Shown here piece by piece: positions 9,730 to 18,754 of a stretch of 41,685 nucleotides of DNA (positions are counted from its first letter, which is position 1; each line of letters starts with the position of its first letter). Where the stretch lies: positions 55,337-97,021 of the forward strand of contig RQSC01001018.1 in NCBI GenBank assembly GCA_013416795.1, read 5' to 3'. The position numbers and the translations under genes are program-made. The notes under the pieces are model-generated. The model saw nothing but the letters and a program-made list of their open reading frames with translations. It had not been told where the DNA came from and searched no databases. The DNA is from Prasinococcaceae sp. CCMP 1430 (lineage: Eukaryota; Prasinodermophyta; Palmophyllophyceae; Prasinococcales; Prasinococcaceae).

Positions 9730-10929
9730 TTGCGTCTTACGCCCTCGGCGGCCTCCCCTCCCTCGCGCGCGCGCACGCGCCCTCGCGCATCCGCCCCGGC
9801 AGCTGCTGCCGTCATCCGACGACCCCCATCAAACGCAACGCGCGCGCGCGTCGGGGGGCGGACCGCCGGAGCGCAAAAAGCGAGAGCGAAAGCGTGCTTT
9901 CGAGCGCGCGAGTCGCCTGCGGGCGTGGTATCGCGGCGACGGAGACGAGCGCCGGCGGCGGCTGCGGCGGGCACACCGGCCGTGGCTGCCTCTCGGGCGG
10001 CACGACCCGCGGCGGGTACGGTTGCTGGCGCGTTCGCTGCATCGGCCGTGGCAGCGGGGCTCGCGGCTTCTGCCGTCGCCGCGCCTGTCGTGCTCGCGAA
10101 GGATGCGCCCCCCGCGGCGAGCTCCGCTGGGCGCGCGCTCGCCGCGCCGGCGACGCTGCCGGAGATGGATATCGTGCTGTACCAGTATGAGGTCTGCCCC
10201 TTCTGCTGCAAGGTCAAGGCCTACCTCGACGGCCGCGGCATCCCGTACCGCACGGTGGAGGTGAATCCGCTCTTCAAGAAGGAGATCAAATTCTCACCTG
10301 ACTATCGCAAGGTGCCCATCGTCATGGTGAATGGCGAGCAGCTCAACGACTCGTCGCACATTATCGATGCCATTGAGGCAAAGATCGCCCAGGCCAACCC
10401 GCCCGCCGCCGCCCGGAAGTCCAGCTGGTTTGGGGGCAAGGCTAAGGCCGCCGAGGGCGCCGGCGGCTCGCCCGAGGACGTCGCCAAGTGGCGCGCGTGG
10501 GTGAACGACCACCTCGTGCACCTGCTGCCGCCCAACATCTACCGCACCCCGGCCGAGGCAATGCGCAGCTTCGAGTACGTGTCCGAGGTGGGTAACTTCG
10601 GCACGTTCGAGCGCTCAGCTGCGAAGTACTTCGGCGCCGCTGCGATGTACGCCATCTCGGGCAGGCTCAAGAAGAAGTACGGCATCGTTGAGGAGCGCGC
10701 CGAGCTCTACGCAGCGGTCGACGAGTTCGTCGCGGCCGTCGGCCCCGACCGCGCCTTCCACGGCGGCGACGCGCCCGACCTCGCCGACATGGCCGTCTAC
10801 GGTGTCCTCAACGCCGTGCAGCTCATCGGCGCCGACACCTGGGAGGACCTCAACGAGCACTCCACCATCGGACCGTGGTTCAAGCGCATGCAGGCAGCGG
10901 CCCCATCGGCGCGAACCTCGGCGGACTAG
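9730..10929 (+). CDS. PTGES2-like protein (membrane-associated prostaglandin E synthase 2 family; glutaredoxin-like plus GST C-terminal domain)
   Basis: This belongs to the mPGES-2 family: a thioredoxin-fold N-domain followed by an all-helical GST-like domain. In animals it is a haem- and GSH-binding membrane protein; its role in algae is not established. The sequence shows VLYQYEVCPFCCKVKAYLD with the CxxC motif CPFC, VEVNPLFKKEIKFS, YRKVPIVMVNGEQLNDSSHII, then VHLLPPNIYRTPAEAMRSF, AAKYFGAAAMYAISGRLKKKYG and LADMAVYGVLNAVQL. The order and spacing are those of the family. Upstream is a small-residue hydrophobic stretch (GTVAGAFAASAVAAGLAASA), a possible membrane anchor or targeting region. 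The frame opens at 9730 after a TGA and has no ATG before residue MDIVLYQ (about 10165), so the first exon is missing from this model. An ATG at 9660 in another frame begins a targeting-like peptide but I could not find a convincing splice to it. Confidence 0.85.
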   Translation: MRLTPSAASPPSRARTRPRASAPAAAAVIRRPPSNATRARVGGRTAGAQKARAKACFRARESPAGVVSRRRRRAPAAAAAGTPAVAASRAARPAAGTVAGAFAASAVAAGLAASAVAAPVVLAKDAPPAASSAGRALAAPATLPEMDIVLYQYEVCPFCCKVKAYLDGRGIPYRTVEVNPLFKKEIKFSPDYRKVPIVMVNGEQLNDSSHIIDAIEAKIAQANPPAAARKSSWFGGKAKAAEGAGGSPEDVAKWRAWVNDHLVHLLPPNIYRTPAEAMRSFEYVSEVGNFGTFERSAAKYFGAAAMYAISGRLKKKYGIVEERAELYAAVDEFVAAVGPDRAFHGGDAPDLADMAVYGVLNAVQLIGADTWEDLNEHSTIGPWFKRMQAAAPSARTSAD

Positions 10930-11286
10930 CTAGAGAGTGGCCCGCGGCGGCCGCGCGGCCGGTCGCCCAACCGCGCCGCGCGTGGGCCAGCCTGCACCCC
11001 AGCTGCGAATGCGCGGCTGCCGCCGGGCGCGCCCCGCCGGACGCACCCTCCTGCCGCCCCTGGCGGCAGGCGCCTGCCGACGTCGACGTCGTCGGAGGCA
11101 GACCATTTTTTCAATGTAATTTCGTATGTGTTTTTGCACCGACCGCACCGTCCTCCCGCGGCCGCAGGCGCGCCACAACTCGGGCGGTTTGCGGCGGGCA
11201 AGCAGGGCCAGCGCCGCCCTGCCGCCCAGCACCGCCCCGTCGTGGCGCCGCTGCCGCTGCCGCGCGACGCCGTGGGCGCAGGCGCG
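10930..11286. other. Intergenic region
   Basis: No gene or clear element was found. It is GC-rich with a short T-rich patch at about 11104-11134, probably the 3' end of the PTGES2-like transcript and the start region of the F-box-like gene. Confidence 0.45.
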
Positions 11287-12819
11287 ATGGCGGCGGCCAC
11301 CACCGCGAGCGGCGGCGACCTGCTGCGATCTCTGCCGCACGACGCGCTCGGCTACGTGCTTCGCATGCTGGGTGCACGCGGGCTCGCGCAGCTCGCCTGC
11401 ACCGCGCGGTGGTACCGCGCGCGCTGCACGTCAGACGACTCCGTGCGCTTGGTGCTGGCGGCCGCAGCCGCTGCGCGCATGGCAGAGCGCGAGAGCGGAT
11501 ATGGCGACGAGGGGGAGGGCACACCCCCTGCTACGCACGGAGGTAGAGCCGAGCTCGGCCGAGGCGGAGTGCTCGCCGCCCACGACACCGCCCGCACTGC
11601 GGCATCGCTGGTCGGTTTGCCGGAGGGTGAGGGCAACGCAGCTGCTGTGCTGCGGCGTGCATGCGCGCCCGCATTCAAGGAGACCTTCGGGGTGCCCGTG
11701 GATGCGCTTGTGCACCCGTCGGGGGGGGGTGCGTGGGCGCATCGCTTCGTCGCGTGCGGCGAGCGCTGGGAGCTGCGCGTGGTGACACGCTTGTACGATC
11801 CGGATCTTTTTGACGACACCGACAGCGACAACGACAACGACAACTTCATCGACGGCGCGGCGCAATTGCATCGCTGGGCTGAAGGCAGGCTGCGTCGCCT
11901 CGGCAGGCGCACCTGCGCCGGTGAGGTGCACGCGCAGCTCGCGCACGCATACGCGCGCGCTCCGTCCGCCGCGCCAGAACCACGGGAGGCGGCCGCGCGT
12001 TTCGTGCCAACCACGCCCGGCGAGGTCCGCTATCAGAAGGCTAGATCGTTCGACGCGCCTGTGTGCCTCATGGAGTGCCCCCTATCAGGACTGCTGAGGG
12101 CTGCACGTGGCGCGGGCACTGGAGTCGACGGCGACCTTGCGGAAGCATCGACCGTGCCTGTGGTCGTCACGATGGCGTCGGTTGCGCGCGGAAGGGCCAC
12201 GAAGTATCGTGCCCCCGAGGACAACAGCGCGCCCGCATTTGGGCGGGCCGAAGGTGCCGGCAGGGCGGACGCGCTGTGCAGGGCGCTGCTGCCGGAGGGA
12301 GCTGGCCCCTCACGCATGGAGGCCCGGCTAGGCTTCCACGACGAGTACGTAGCGGCGGTGTGCACGTTCGCTCTGGCATGCCTTCGCACCGACTACCCCT
12401 TTCCGGGCCGGAGGCGCACATACACCGCTGGCCGCAGGCCGCAGATGACGTCGCGCAACGCGGAGGACCTGGCGAGGGGGCTCGCGCGGGCGCTCGAGCG
12501 GCCCCCGGCCCTCACGTCGCTCAGACTGGAGCTGGGCCTCGGGCAGGATCGCGCGGACAGGGCCGACTGCGCGGCCGCCCGCGCCCTCAAGTGCCTGGCC
12601 GAGCACCACTCGTCCGCGGTCGTGAGCACGGGCGCCCTCAGCGCGCTGTACAGCGTGAGGAACCGATTGCTCGCCGGCGAGGGCCGCGCCGACAGCAGAC
12701 TCCGCGCGATGGTCGAGGACGCCATCCAAGTCGCCCAGCAGGCGGTCGACAGCAGGCTCCTCGGCATGGTCGAGCTCCTCGAGGCGCCTGCTGTCGAGCT
12801 CCTAAACCCTAAACCCTAA
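11287..12819 (+). CDS. F-box-like protein of unknown target
   Basis: An uninterrupted frame of about 510 codons begins at an ATG in good context (11287). Residues about 15-60 (LLRSLPHDALGYVLRMLGARG, then LAQLACTARWYRARC) have the spacing of an F-box, which would link the protein to SKP1 in an SCF ubiquitin ligase. The rest is unrecognised: an acidic patch FDDTDSDNDNDNF near residue 180, a middle region with CLMECPLSGLLRAARG and FHDEYVAAVCTFALACLRTDYPF, and a helical C-terminus (LKCLAEHHSSAVVSTGALSALY) that could be armadillo-like. Near the end, two related segments (DSRLRAMVED and DSRLLGMVEL) suggest a small duplication. The last five residues and the stop are encoded by the telomere-like repeat at 12801-12820, so the natural C-terminus may have been lost or replaced. 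The F-box call is by pattern only. Confidence 0.6.
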   Translation: MAAATTASGGDLLRSLPHDALGYVLRMLGARGLAQLACTARWYRARCTSDDSVRLVLAAAAAARMAERESGYGDEGEGTPPATHGGRAELGRGGVLAAHDTARTAASLVGLPEGEGNAAAVLRRACAPAFKETFGVPVDALVHPSGGGAWAHRFVACGERWELRVVTRLYDPDLFDDTDSDNDNDNFIDGAAQLHRWAEGRLRRLGRRTCAGEVHAQLAHAYARAPSAAPEPREAAARFVPTTPGEVRYQKARSFDAPVCLMECPLSGLLRAARGAGTGVDGDLAEASTVPVVVTMASVARGRATKYRAPEDNSAPAFGRAEGAGRADALCRALLPEGAGPSRMEARLGFHDEYVAAVCTFALACLRTDYPFPGRRRTYTAGRRPQMTSRNAEDLARGLARALERPPALTSLRLELGLGQDRADRADCAAARALKCLAEHHSSAVVSTGALSALYSVRNRLLAGEGRADSRLRAMVEDAIQVAQQAVDSRLLGMVELLEAPAVELLNPKP

Positions 12820-12820
12820 A
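12801..12820. repeat. Short interstitial telomere-like repeat (CCCTAAA type)
   Basis: The sequence CCTAAACCCTAAACCCTAAA is nearly three units of the plant and algal type telomere repeat. It supplies the last codons and the TAA stop of the F-box-like frame. Just beyond it base composition changes sharply to AT-rich. It could be a scar of break repair, or a telo-box-like promoter element. Confidence 0.85.
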
Positions 12821-13525
12821 ACACAAGCCTCCCGCGAGGCTCCCACTCGTCGGGGACCCACCGGCTAAAACAAAAAAACATTTTAACCTAAATTCCGAAA
12901 AATTAAATACCAGCTCGCGACCCCACCTTTTTATTTGGGCGATTCTGCAAGTCGCTCAACTCGCGCGAATCTCAACTTGGTTGCGGTGGCCGAAAAGTGA
13001 TATGGCGCTGGCCTCATGCATGCACAATCATGGCCATTTTACGTACTCGTGGCTGCGAAAAAGGAGTGAAATTTTTATTTTTGTGGCCTCGCATTTTTCG
13101 ACCGGAAAACACCGCCGTCACAAAAAAAAACTGCGCTCACGTGCATGGGACTGTCCCGTACGTGGCTGCGCGGGGTCGCGCGCGCCCGCCGGGCTTCCGG
13201 GGCGCGCCGGAGGTCACTTCGCACGCGGCGCCCGCCCTCGCTTTCGGCGCCCGCGGTTCGCGCGCCGCGCCGCCCGGCGCGCGCGCTCCGGAAAAAAAAA
13301 AACGCCCGGAAAAGGATGGAAGCGGCAGGGAAAGAGGAAAAAGCCCCCCCAAAACAGATCACAAACGAACGAACGATGGAAAAAGCAAAAGCAAAAGCCG
13401 GGAAAATTAAAGAAAAAGACGCGCTGCGAATCGAGGTTGGGAGCGGAGGGAAACCGCGGGANGCGCGCGTGGCGCCGCGGTGCGCCGGCGAGGCGCCCGA
13501 GCGCGACGAGCGGCTGAGCAGCACG
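12821..13525. other. AT-richer intergenic region upstream of the Tic20 gene
   Basis: No gene is supported. From 12860 to about 13130 there are many A and T runs, unlike the coding DNA on either side. From 13290 to 13420 the plus strand is strongly purine-rich (A and G). An open frame continues upstream of the Tic20 ATG through this stretch but its composition does not look coding. One ambiguous base lies at 13462. Confidence 0.55.
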
Positions 13526-14491
13526 ATGAGCAACCTGGACGCGCTGCTCGGGCCGGACGAGGCCAAGCAGCGCGAGGCGGCGAGGATGGAGCGGGAACGC
13601 GAGGCCGCTGTCCGGCGCGCCGCGGAGGCCGAGGCCGCCAAAGAAGACGAGCAGGTGAGCGGCGGTGACCAGGGCGCCTTCGGATTCTTCGGCTCAGACT
13701 CCAGCAAGCAGCAGGGGGAAAAGGTGCGCTCGCGCGAGGGGTCGGCCCCGCGCACCCGGGCGAGCGATTAACTCAGGCGCCGCCGCGAGCGCGTGCACCC
13801 GCCAATGGCGCGCGTGGCGTGGAGCGGCAGCTGACGCGGCGCTCTGTTGTTGCGCGCGCGCTCGCGCACTGCCGCACTGCCGCACGGCCCTGGCCATCCA
13901 TCCACCCACCCCAACCGCTCCGCTGCACACTCGGCCACGCGCGGCTGGCAGGGCATCCAGCGGGCGTCGGGGAAGGACCAGCCCGGTGAGCACATCGCTG
14001 ACCGCACCATCGCGTCGCTCGCGTACCTGCTGCCGCTCTTCGATGGCCTGCGCTACTCCAAGTTCCTGCTCCTGCAGGTGCCGCAGCTCGGCCTCCTGCT
14101 CGCGCCGCTCGCGCCGGCGTACCAGATGTACGCGGGTGCGGGCTTCTTCGGCAACCTGATTCTCTTCTTCGGGCTGTACTTCGGCATCGCGAAGAACAAC
14201 TCGCTGTCGAACCTCGTGCGCTTCAATGCGGCGCAGGCAATCGTGCTGGACATCGTGCTCATCCTGCCGGACGTTCTGCTGCAGGGCTTCGGCGGCGTGG
14301 GGTCCGCCATGGGCGACGCGGGCGTGCAGGTGCAGATCATTTTCTTCAACACCGTGTTCCTCGCGACGTACCTGAGCTGCGTGTACGGCGTCGGCTCATC
14401 GCTTATCACTGGTAAGACCAAGGCGACCGAGCTGCCGTTCATCGCCGATGCTGCGAGGATGCAGGCCGGCGTCTTCGAGGATGACGACTGA
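13526..14491 (+). CDS. Tic20-family protein (plastid inner-envelope protein import)
   Basis: Tic20 is a membrane component of the inner plastid envelope import channel. Two exons, 13526-13723 and 13952-14491, join in phase 0 across a 228-base intron (gtgcgc to ggcag, with CTGAC inside) to give about 245 residues. Exon 1 encodes a charged helix (MSNLDALLGPDEAKQREAAR) and a Gly/Phe patch. Exon 2 has the family core: DRTIASLAYLLPLFDGLRYS, then about four hydrophobic segments including FFGNLILFFGLYFGIAKNN, the signature VRFNAAQAIVLDIVLILPD, and a last segment FNTVFLATYLSCVYG. It resembles Tic20-II/cyanobacterial types. With this start no signal or transit peptide is visible, unexpected for a plastid protein; a 5' exon may be missing. 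Family call is firm, targeting unknown. Confidence 0.85.
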
Positions 14492-14790
14492 AAGGGAGGC
14501 GGAGGCGCTCTGTGCGTACGCACACTGTATTGGCGTTATTTTCTTGACGAGACGGCACGCGCGCGCGCTGCGGCACGCGCCCGCGCGCGCAGGCACCGCG
14601 TGCGCGCAGGTGAGCGAGGCTGCATCGGACGGTGCGGGACGCGCGCGAGTGAACGCGCAGTGGCACGCCGAGCAACCTCTGCGATGTGTGCAGGTCCAAA
14701 TTACAATTGCGCCTACTCCTATCTCTCTGCCATCTTACATCGGTGAATACCACCGCCACTCCTAATACGACAAATGTGCATGTGCGTGAT
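14492..14790. other. Convergent 3' intergenic region
   Basis: Lies between the stops of the Tic20 gene and the minus-strand gene at 14791. No gene was seen. A less GC-rich patch at 14690-14780 probably holds the 3' ends of both transcripts. Confidence 0.45.
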
Positions 14791-15858
14791 TTAAGGCGCC
14801 CGTTTCCGCCTCCTGAGAAGGGTGCGCAGGCGCGTGCGCACGGCGGCCGCACGTGCCTGGGTGCGCGCGCGCCTTTCCCTGCGCACGCGCTCTGCTGCCT
14901 GTCGCGCGTGCCCCATGAGCATACCCTCGAGCGCAGCCACCGCCTCCTGCTCGTCCGAGCGCGATTCGCCCGCGGCAGAGAGCCACACGTCCGCGCCGAG
15001 CAAGGTGCGGTCGAGCAAGACAGCCGCGGGAGACCCGCCACCGCCGTCGTCGCCGCGCGCCTGCCAGCTGAAGTGTTCGTAGCCCTCGGCGGCGCCCGTG
15101 AGCGCGTTCAGGGAGGGCGCGGATGCTGAGAACGCCGCCGCCATGTTGGTCAGCGCGCCCCTGAGCGACCAGCTAGCCGCCGTCGGGCCGGCATCGGCTG
15201 CCACGTGCACGAACACGAGCGCCCCGGCCATGTCGAGCCGCGCGCTCAGGCGCGAGAAGGCTCGCACGACGGCGTGCGGCGAGGGCTCGCGAGCGCGCCC
15301 GCGCGAGAGCAATGCACGCACGACGGCGCGCGGTGCGAGCTGGCGCGCGCGCCCGGGCGAGAGCGGCGCGCCGCCGCCGATGAGCAGCACCACCGAGCGG
15401 CGCTCGTCGAACGCCGAGCGGCAGATGCCCTGCCACCCGGCCTCGTCTGTCCGCGCGATGCGCTGCACGCGCGGCCGTAGGACGCGCGCAAGCAGCCGCA
15501 GGGCGTTGCGTCTGAGTGGCGCCAGAGCGGCCACAGCGGCCGCTGCGGCCGCCATTAGCGGCAACGGCGCGAGTGGTGCGGCCAGCGCGTCCACCCACGC
15601 CGCGCGCGCCGAGAGGTGGCCGGACGATGGCCGCGCCGCAGGCAGGGAGCGCCGCCGCGCCCCCGCCTCGATCTCCCTCCGCGCCGCGCCCTTTCCCGCC
15701 CCGGCATCGCCCGCCCGACCTTTCCCGCCGTCTGTGCTGCCCCTGTCGCCCTCGCCCTTCTCCGCCTCGGCGCCGCCCTCACGCCCTCCCCGGCCGTCCG
15801 CGTCGCTCGACACGGTCAGCCTCGGCGGCGGCAGCGACGTCTGCCCGCAGCACGACAT
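14791..15858 (-). CDS. Unrecognised protein with one hydrophobic segment and basic C-terminus
   Basis: A single-exon frame of 355 codons starts at ATG 15858. I do not recognise the family. The N-terminal third is Gly/Glu/Lys-rich and probably disordered. Around residues 90-115 there is an Ala/Leu hydrophobic stretch (APLPLMAAAAAAVAALAPL) that could span a membrane. The middle looks folded: WQGICRSAFDERRSVVLLIG, LDMAGALVFVHVAADAG, and later EGYEHFSWQARGDD and AAVLLDRTLLGADVWLSAAG. It contains two adjacent 18-residue copies (SPGRARQLAPRAVVRALL and SRGRAREPSPHAVVRAFS). The C-terminal 40 residues are Arg-rich. It is convergent with Tic20 and divergent from ClpP. Reality as a gene rests on protein-like composition and length only; part of the repeated segment could be an unrecognised intron. 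Confidence 0.5.
   Translation of the reverse strand: MSCCGQTSLPPPRLTVSSDADGRGGREGGAEAEKGEGDRGSTDGGKGRAGDAGAGKGAARREIEAGARRRSLPAARPSSGHLSARAAWVDALAAPLAPLPLMAAAAAAVAALAPLRRNALRLLARVLRPRVQRIARTDEAGWQGICRSAFDERRSVVLLIGGGAPLSPGRARQLAPRAVVRALLSRGRAREPSPHAVVRAFSRLSARLDMAGALVFVHVAADAGPTAASWSLRGALTNMAAAFSASAPSLNALTGAAEGYEHFSWQARGDDGGGGSPAAVLLDRTLLGADVWLSAAGESRSDEQEAVAALEGMLMGHARQAAERVRRERRARTQARAAAVRTRLRTLLRRRKRAP
15252..15360. repeat. Imperfect 54-base tandem duplication inside the gene at 14791-15858
   Basis: Two adjacent copies of about 54 bases keep the reading frame and encode related 18-residue segments sharing GRAR, a Pro and AVVRA. Confidence 0.65.
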
Positions 15859-17142
15859 GGGCGGCCGCGCCGCCGCGCGCGGCGAGCCCCCGCGGCCCCA
15901 ACCCCTCCTTCGTTTCCGTCAGGCGCCCCACCTCGCCGCCGCCCGCGCGCGCTGTGGCCCCCGCCTCGGCGGCACGCCCAAGGGGAGGGCGCTGAGGTGA
16001 GGGCGAGGGGGAGGCCGGGGGCAGTTAACACTGCGCGCGCGCGCGTTCGGAAAGTTAGTTAACACCGCCCCCTCCCTTTTTACCACGAACCCTCTTTTCC
16101 AATCCCGCCCTCAAACCCCAAACTCCAAAAAACCGCGTTTTTGTTTTTTTTTATTTTCATTTTATTTTTTTGTGCGCCACGCACGGGCGAGGCGGTCTCA
16201 CGTGCGGCGCCACAAACAGGGTCTGTTAAAAGTTAGATTGGTTCAGGTTTTAGATGTGTTTTAAATTCAAAGTGAGGTGGATTGTTTTTAGGGTTATGTT
16301 GCATCCTGCCCCCGCGCGGGCCGCCGCGGGGTAATTATCCCTCGCCGAGGGGGGCGAGCGCGCGCGCGCGAATCGCGGAGCCGCTTTTCGCGCGCGCGTC
16401 CGCGCGGGGTCCTCGCGCGGGCGGAGGGGCGCCGGGGAGGGCGCGCGGCGGGCGTAAATCGCGGCGGGGGCGGAATTCGGGGTGCGAAAGCGCGGGATCG
16501 GGATCGGGCGCGACAGCGGGCTTTTAGGGCCTGTGCGCGCGCTGGGGGGGTGGGTGCGCCACAGCGCGTCGGCGGGGCAGGGAGGGTCGGAGGAGGCGCC
16601 CTTCTCGGAGGCACCTGCAGCCGCCATGTCGGCGCTCGGCAGCAGGAGCGGTGTGCGCGCGGCCGCGGCCGCCGCGCGCGCGCCCGCAGGTGTCGGGACG
16701 CGCGTGCGCTCTGCCGCTCGCCCCACGCGCCGGCCCCCTGGCCGCACGCACGCGCATGCACGGCGCGGCGGCGCGCGCAGATGCGCGCCGGTGGCATCCG
16801 CGCAAAACCCTTTTTTTTTCTCAGCCCGGCGCCGGGTTGGAGGACTGAGAGAGAGAGAGAGAGAGCTCTCGACGCGCGCACCGGAGGCCACAACCGCCCG
16901 GGCGTGAGAGGCCGCAGCTCGCACAGCGCAGGCGATCCCGTTCGCGCCGCCCCGCCCGCGCCCAGCGAGCCGCCTGCGCCCAGCCGCGGGCCGCGGCGGC
17001 CCGTGTGCCTACGTACCGCTCCACGCTCTCGGCGCGCGCGGCGCGCCTGCCGGCATGCCCCATGCCGCGTGCTCGTGCGCTCGCGCTGACATGCCTACGC
17101 ATGCCGCGCATGCCTCCCATTCCCCCATCTGCTGTGCCACAG
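15859..17142. other. Intergenic region and unresolved 5' part of the ClpP gene
   Basis: Bases 16050-16300 are AT-rich with T runs and a telo-box-like TTTTTAGGGTTA at 16285-16296; TTTTAGGG recurs at 16522-16529. A candidate first exon begins at ATG 16626 (MSALGSRSGVRAAAAAARAP, transit-peptide-like), but none of its donors gives the phase needed by the exon at 17143. A (GA)n tract lies at 16847-16865. A small additional exon near 16920-17020 is possible. Confidence 0.5.
16847..16865. repeat. (GA)n microsatellite
   Basis: About 19 bases of GA repeat in the probable first intron or 5' region of the ClpP gene. Confidence 0.9.
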
Positions 17143-18054
17143 GACTCCCGCGTACGCCGGCCAGGGCCCTCCCCCGATGGTCGCCGAGCGTTTCCAGAGC
17201 GTCATCAGCCAGCTCTTCCAGCAGGTCCGCAGCGCGCCGCGCCGCGCCGCTTCGCGCCGCGCGCATCGGCGCTCCGGGCCACTGCTGTGCCACCGTGCGC
17301 GCTACGGCGCCCCCACGTGCTAGGAGCGCGCTGCGCTGCGGCCCAGCGGCGAGGGCGCGTGATGCTGGTCCCCCTGCCATCGATCTCGCGCGGCCGCGTC
17401 GAAGGGTGGTTGTGGTGGTATGCCAGTCTGCACTCGATCCGTCCACGTGCTGACAGTCGCGTGCCTGGTCGTGGCTCGCACGATGGTGCGCGCGCGCGCG
17501 CTGCGACCATTTGTCTGCGCCTGACCATGCCACAGCGCATCATCCGCGTGGGCGGCGGTGTCGACGATGACATGGCCAACCTGATCGTGGCGCAGCTGCT
17601 GTACCTTGACGCGGCGGACCCCAACAAGGACATCATCATGTACGTGAACTCGCCGGGTGGCTCGGTGACCGCTGGCATGGCGATCCACGACACGATGAAG
17701 CACGTGCGCCCGGACGTGCAGACGGTGTGCGTGGGCCTCGCCGCCTCGATGGGCGCGTTCCTGCTGTCGGCGGGCACCAAGGGCAAGCGCTACTGCCTGC
17801 CGAACTCGCGCGTGATGATCCATCAGCCGCTGGGTGGCGCGCAGGGCCAGGCTGCGGACATCGAGATCCAGGCCAACGAGATCCTCCACCACAAGCACGT
17901 GCTGAACTCGTACCTTGCGGCGCACTGCGGGCAGAGCTACGAGAAGATCGAGGAGGACACGGATCGCGATTTCTTCATGAGCGCGCAGGAGGCGGCGGAT
18001 TACGGCATCGTGGACGCGGTGATCGAGTCCACCAACTCCCTGTACTCGGCGTGA
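17143..18054 (+). CDS. ATP-dependent Clp protease proteolytic subunit, plastid ClpP3/4 type, 5' exon missing from model
   Basis: ClpP subunits form the proteolytic barrel of the Clp protease. Two exons are clear: 17143-17224 and 17536-18054, joined in phase 0. The junction gives [17 protein letters not shown] followed by [20 protein letters not shown], exactly the layout of plant nuclear-encoded ClpP3/4. All catalytic residues are present (Ser in [14 protein letters not shown], His in [13 protein letters not shown], Asp in [10 protein letters not shown]), so this is an active ClpP and not a ClpR. Exon 2 opens after an AG at 17141-17142 with one leftover base, so at least one upstream exon with a targeting peptide must exist; a candidate begins at 16626. 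The 311-base intron has CTGAC ten bases before its 3' AG. Stop TGA at 18052-18054. Plastid location is inferred from the subtype. Confidence 0.92.
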   Translation, partial: DSRVRRPGPSPDGRRAFPERHQPALPAGPQRAAPRRFAPRASALRATAVPPCALRRPHVLGARCAAAQRRGRVMLVPLPSISRGRVEGWLWWYASLHSIRPRADSRVPGRGSHDGARARAATICLRLTMPQRIIRVGGGVDDDMANLIVAQLLYLDAADPNKDIIMYVNSPGGSVTAGMAIHDTMKHVRPDVQTVCVGLAASMGAFLLSAGTKGKRYCLPNSRVMIHQPLGGAQGQAADIEIQANEILHHKHVLNSYLAAHCGQSYEKIEEDTDRDFFMSAQEAADYGIVDAVIESTNSLYSA

Positions 18055-18346
18055 GCGCCAGGCTCGCGCCGCGTGGCGGGCGGATGTGTAACTTTTGCAG
18101 CGCAAGCTTTTCCCCATTCCTCCTCCTTTGCACCGGTCGGCCTGGGCGGACCGGTGCGCCCTGGCGCCGCCCCGTTCAGCGCGCGCGCGCCACGAGCGGA
18201 GGTCGTGCCGCGGGTGGCCTCCTCACGCAGTGCGGCGCGCGCAACGCGGCGCGCGTCTGTCGGCGCCAGGCGTGCTACTCTCGGGCCGGCAATAATCCGT
18301 CACGTTACTCGCTGGGAGCTACCTAGACTGGCTGCTAGGCGCGCGC
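18055..18346. other. Convergent 3' intergenic region between ClpP and ACP genes
   Basis: No gene was seen. It is GC-rich without a recognisable element; both transcripts should end here. Confidence 0.45.
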
Positions 18347-18580
18347 TTACGCCGACTGGTCGGCGATCAGGTCGGCGGCCTCCTGCACGGTGGTGATCTG
18401 CTCGGCGCCGTCCTCGTCGAGGGTGATCGAGAACTCCTCCTCGAGCGCCATCATGATCTCGACGGTGTCGAGCGAGTCCGCGCCGAGGTCGACGAACTTG
18501 GAGTCGGCCACCACGGTGTCGAGGTCCGAGCCGAGCTGCTCAGCGATGATCTCGCGCACCTTGTCGGTCACCTCCGCGGA
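18347..18580 (-). CDS. Acyl carrier protein (type II fatty acid synthesis), last exon only
   Basis: ACP carries growing acyl chains on a phosphopantetheine arm in type II fatty acid synthesis, in the plastid or mitochondrion. The exon 18580-18347 encodes 77 residues plus TAA, essentially the whole mature protein: [20 protein letters not shown], then [20 protein letters not shown] and [16 protein letters not shown]. The Ser in GADSLD is the phosphopantetheine attachment site. The exon follows a minus-strand acceptor (tctcgcag just above 18580) and begins in phase 0 with SAEV. The targeting peptide must be in an upstream exon; the 434-base gap at 18755-19188 probably hides it. The sequence is closer to plastid and bacterial ACPs than to mitochondrial ones, and its neighbours (ClpP, Tic20) are also plastid-type, but location is inferred. 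Confidence 0.92.
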   Translation of the reverse strand, partial: SAEVTDKVREIIAEQLGSDLDTVVADSKFVDLGADSLDTVEIMMALEEEFSITLDEDGAEQITTVQEAADLIADQSA

Positions 18581-18754
18581 CTGCGAGAGCGCGGCGCGGC
18601 GGCGGCGCGCGGCGGAGGATCGGGCGGGCGGGCAGGCGGGCGTTCGCCACAGGGTCAGCACGGGATCCGAGCAGAGAGCGCCGCACACGGACCACGAGCG
18701 CCCGGCCTCGCCGCGCCGCACTCTCCCGGCGCCCCCCTCGCGCGGCCCCGAGGC

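Noticed and set aside
9660-10190. Frame starting at ATG 9660 as a separate gene
   Set aside because: Its first part looks like a targeting peptide, but the rest is a shadow of the PTGES2-like gene and becomes Arg/Gly-rich; at most it is a first exon.
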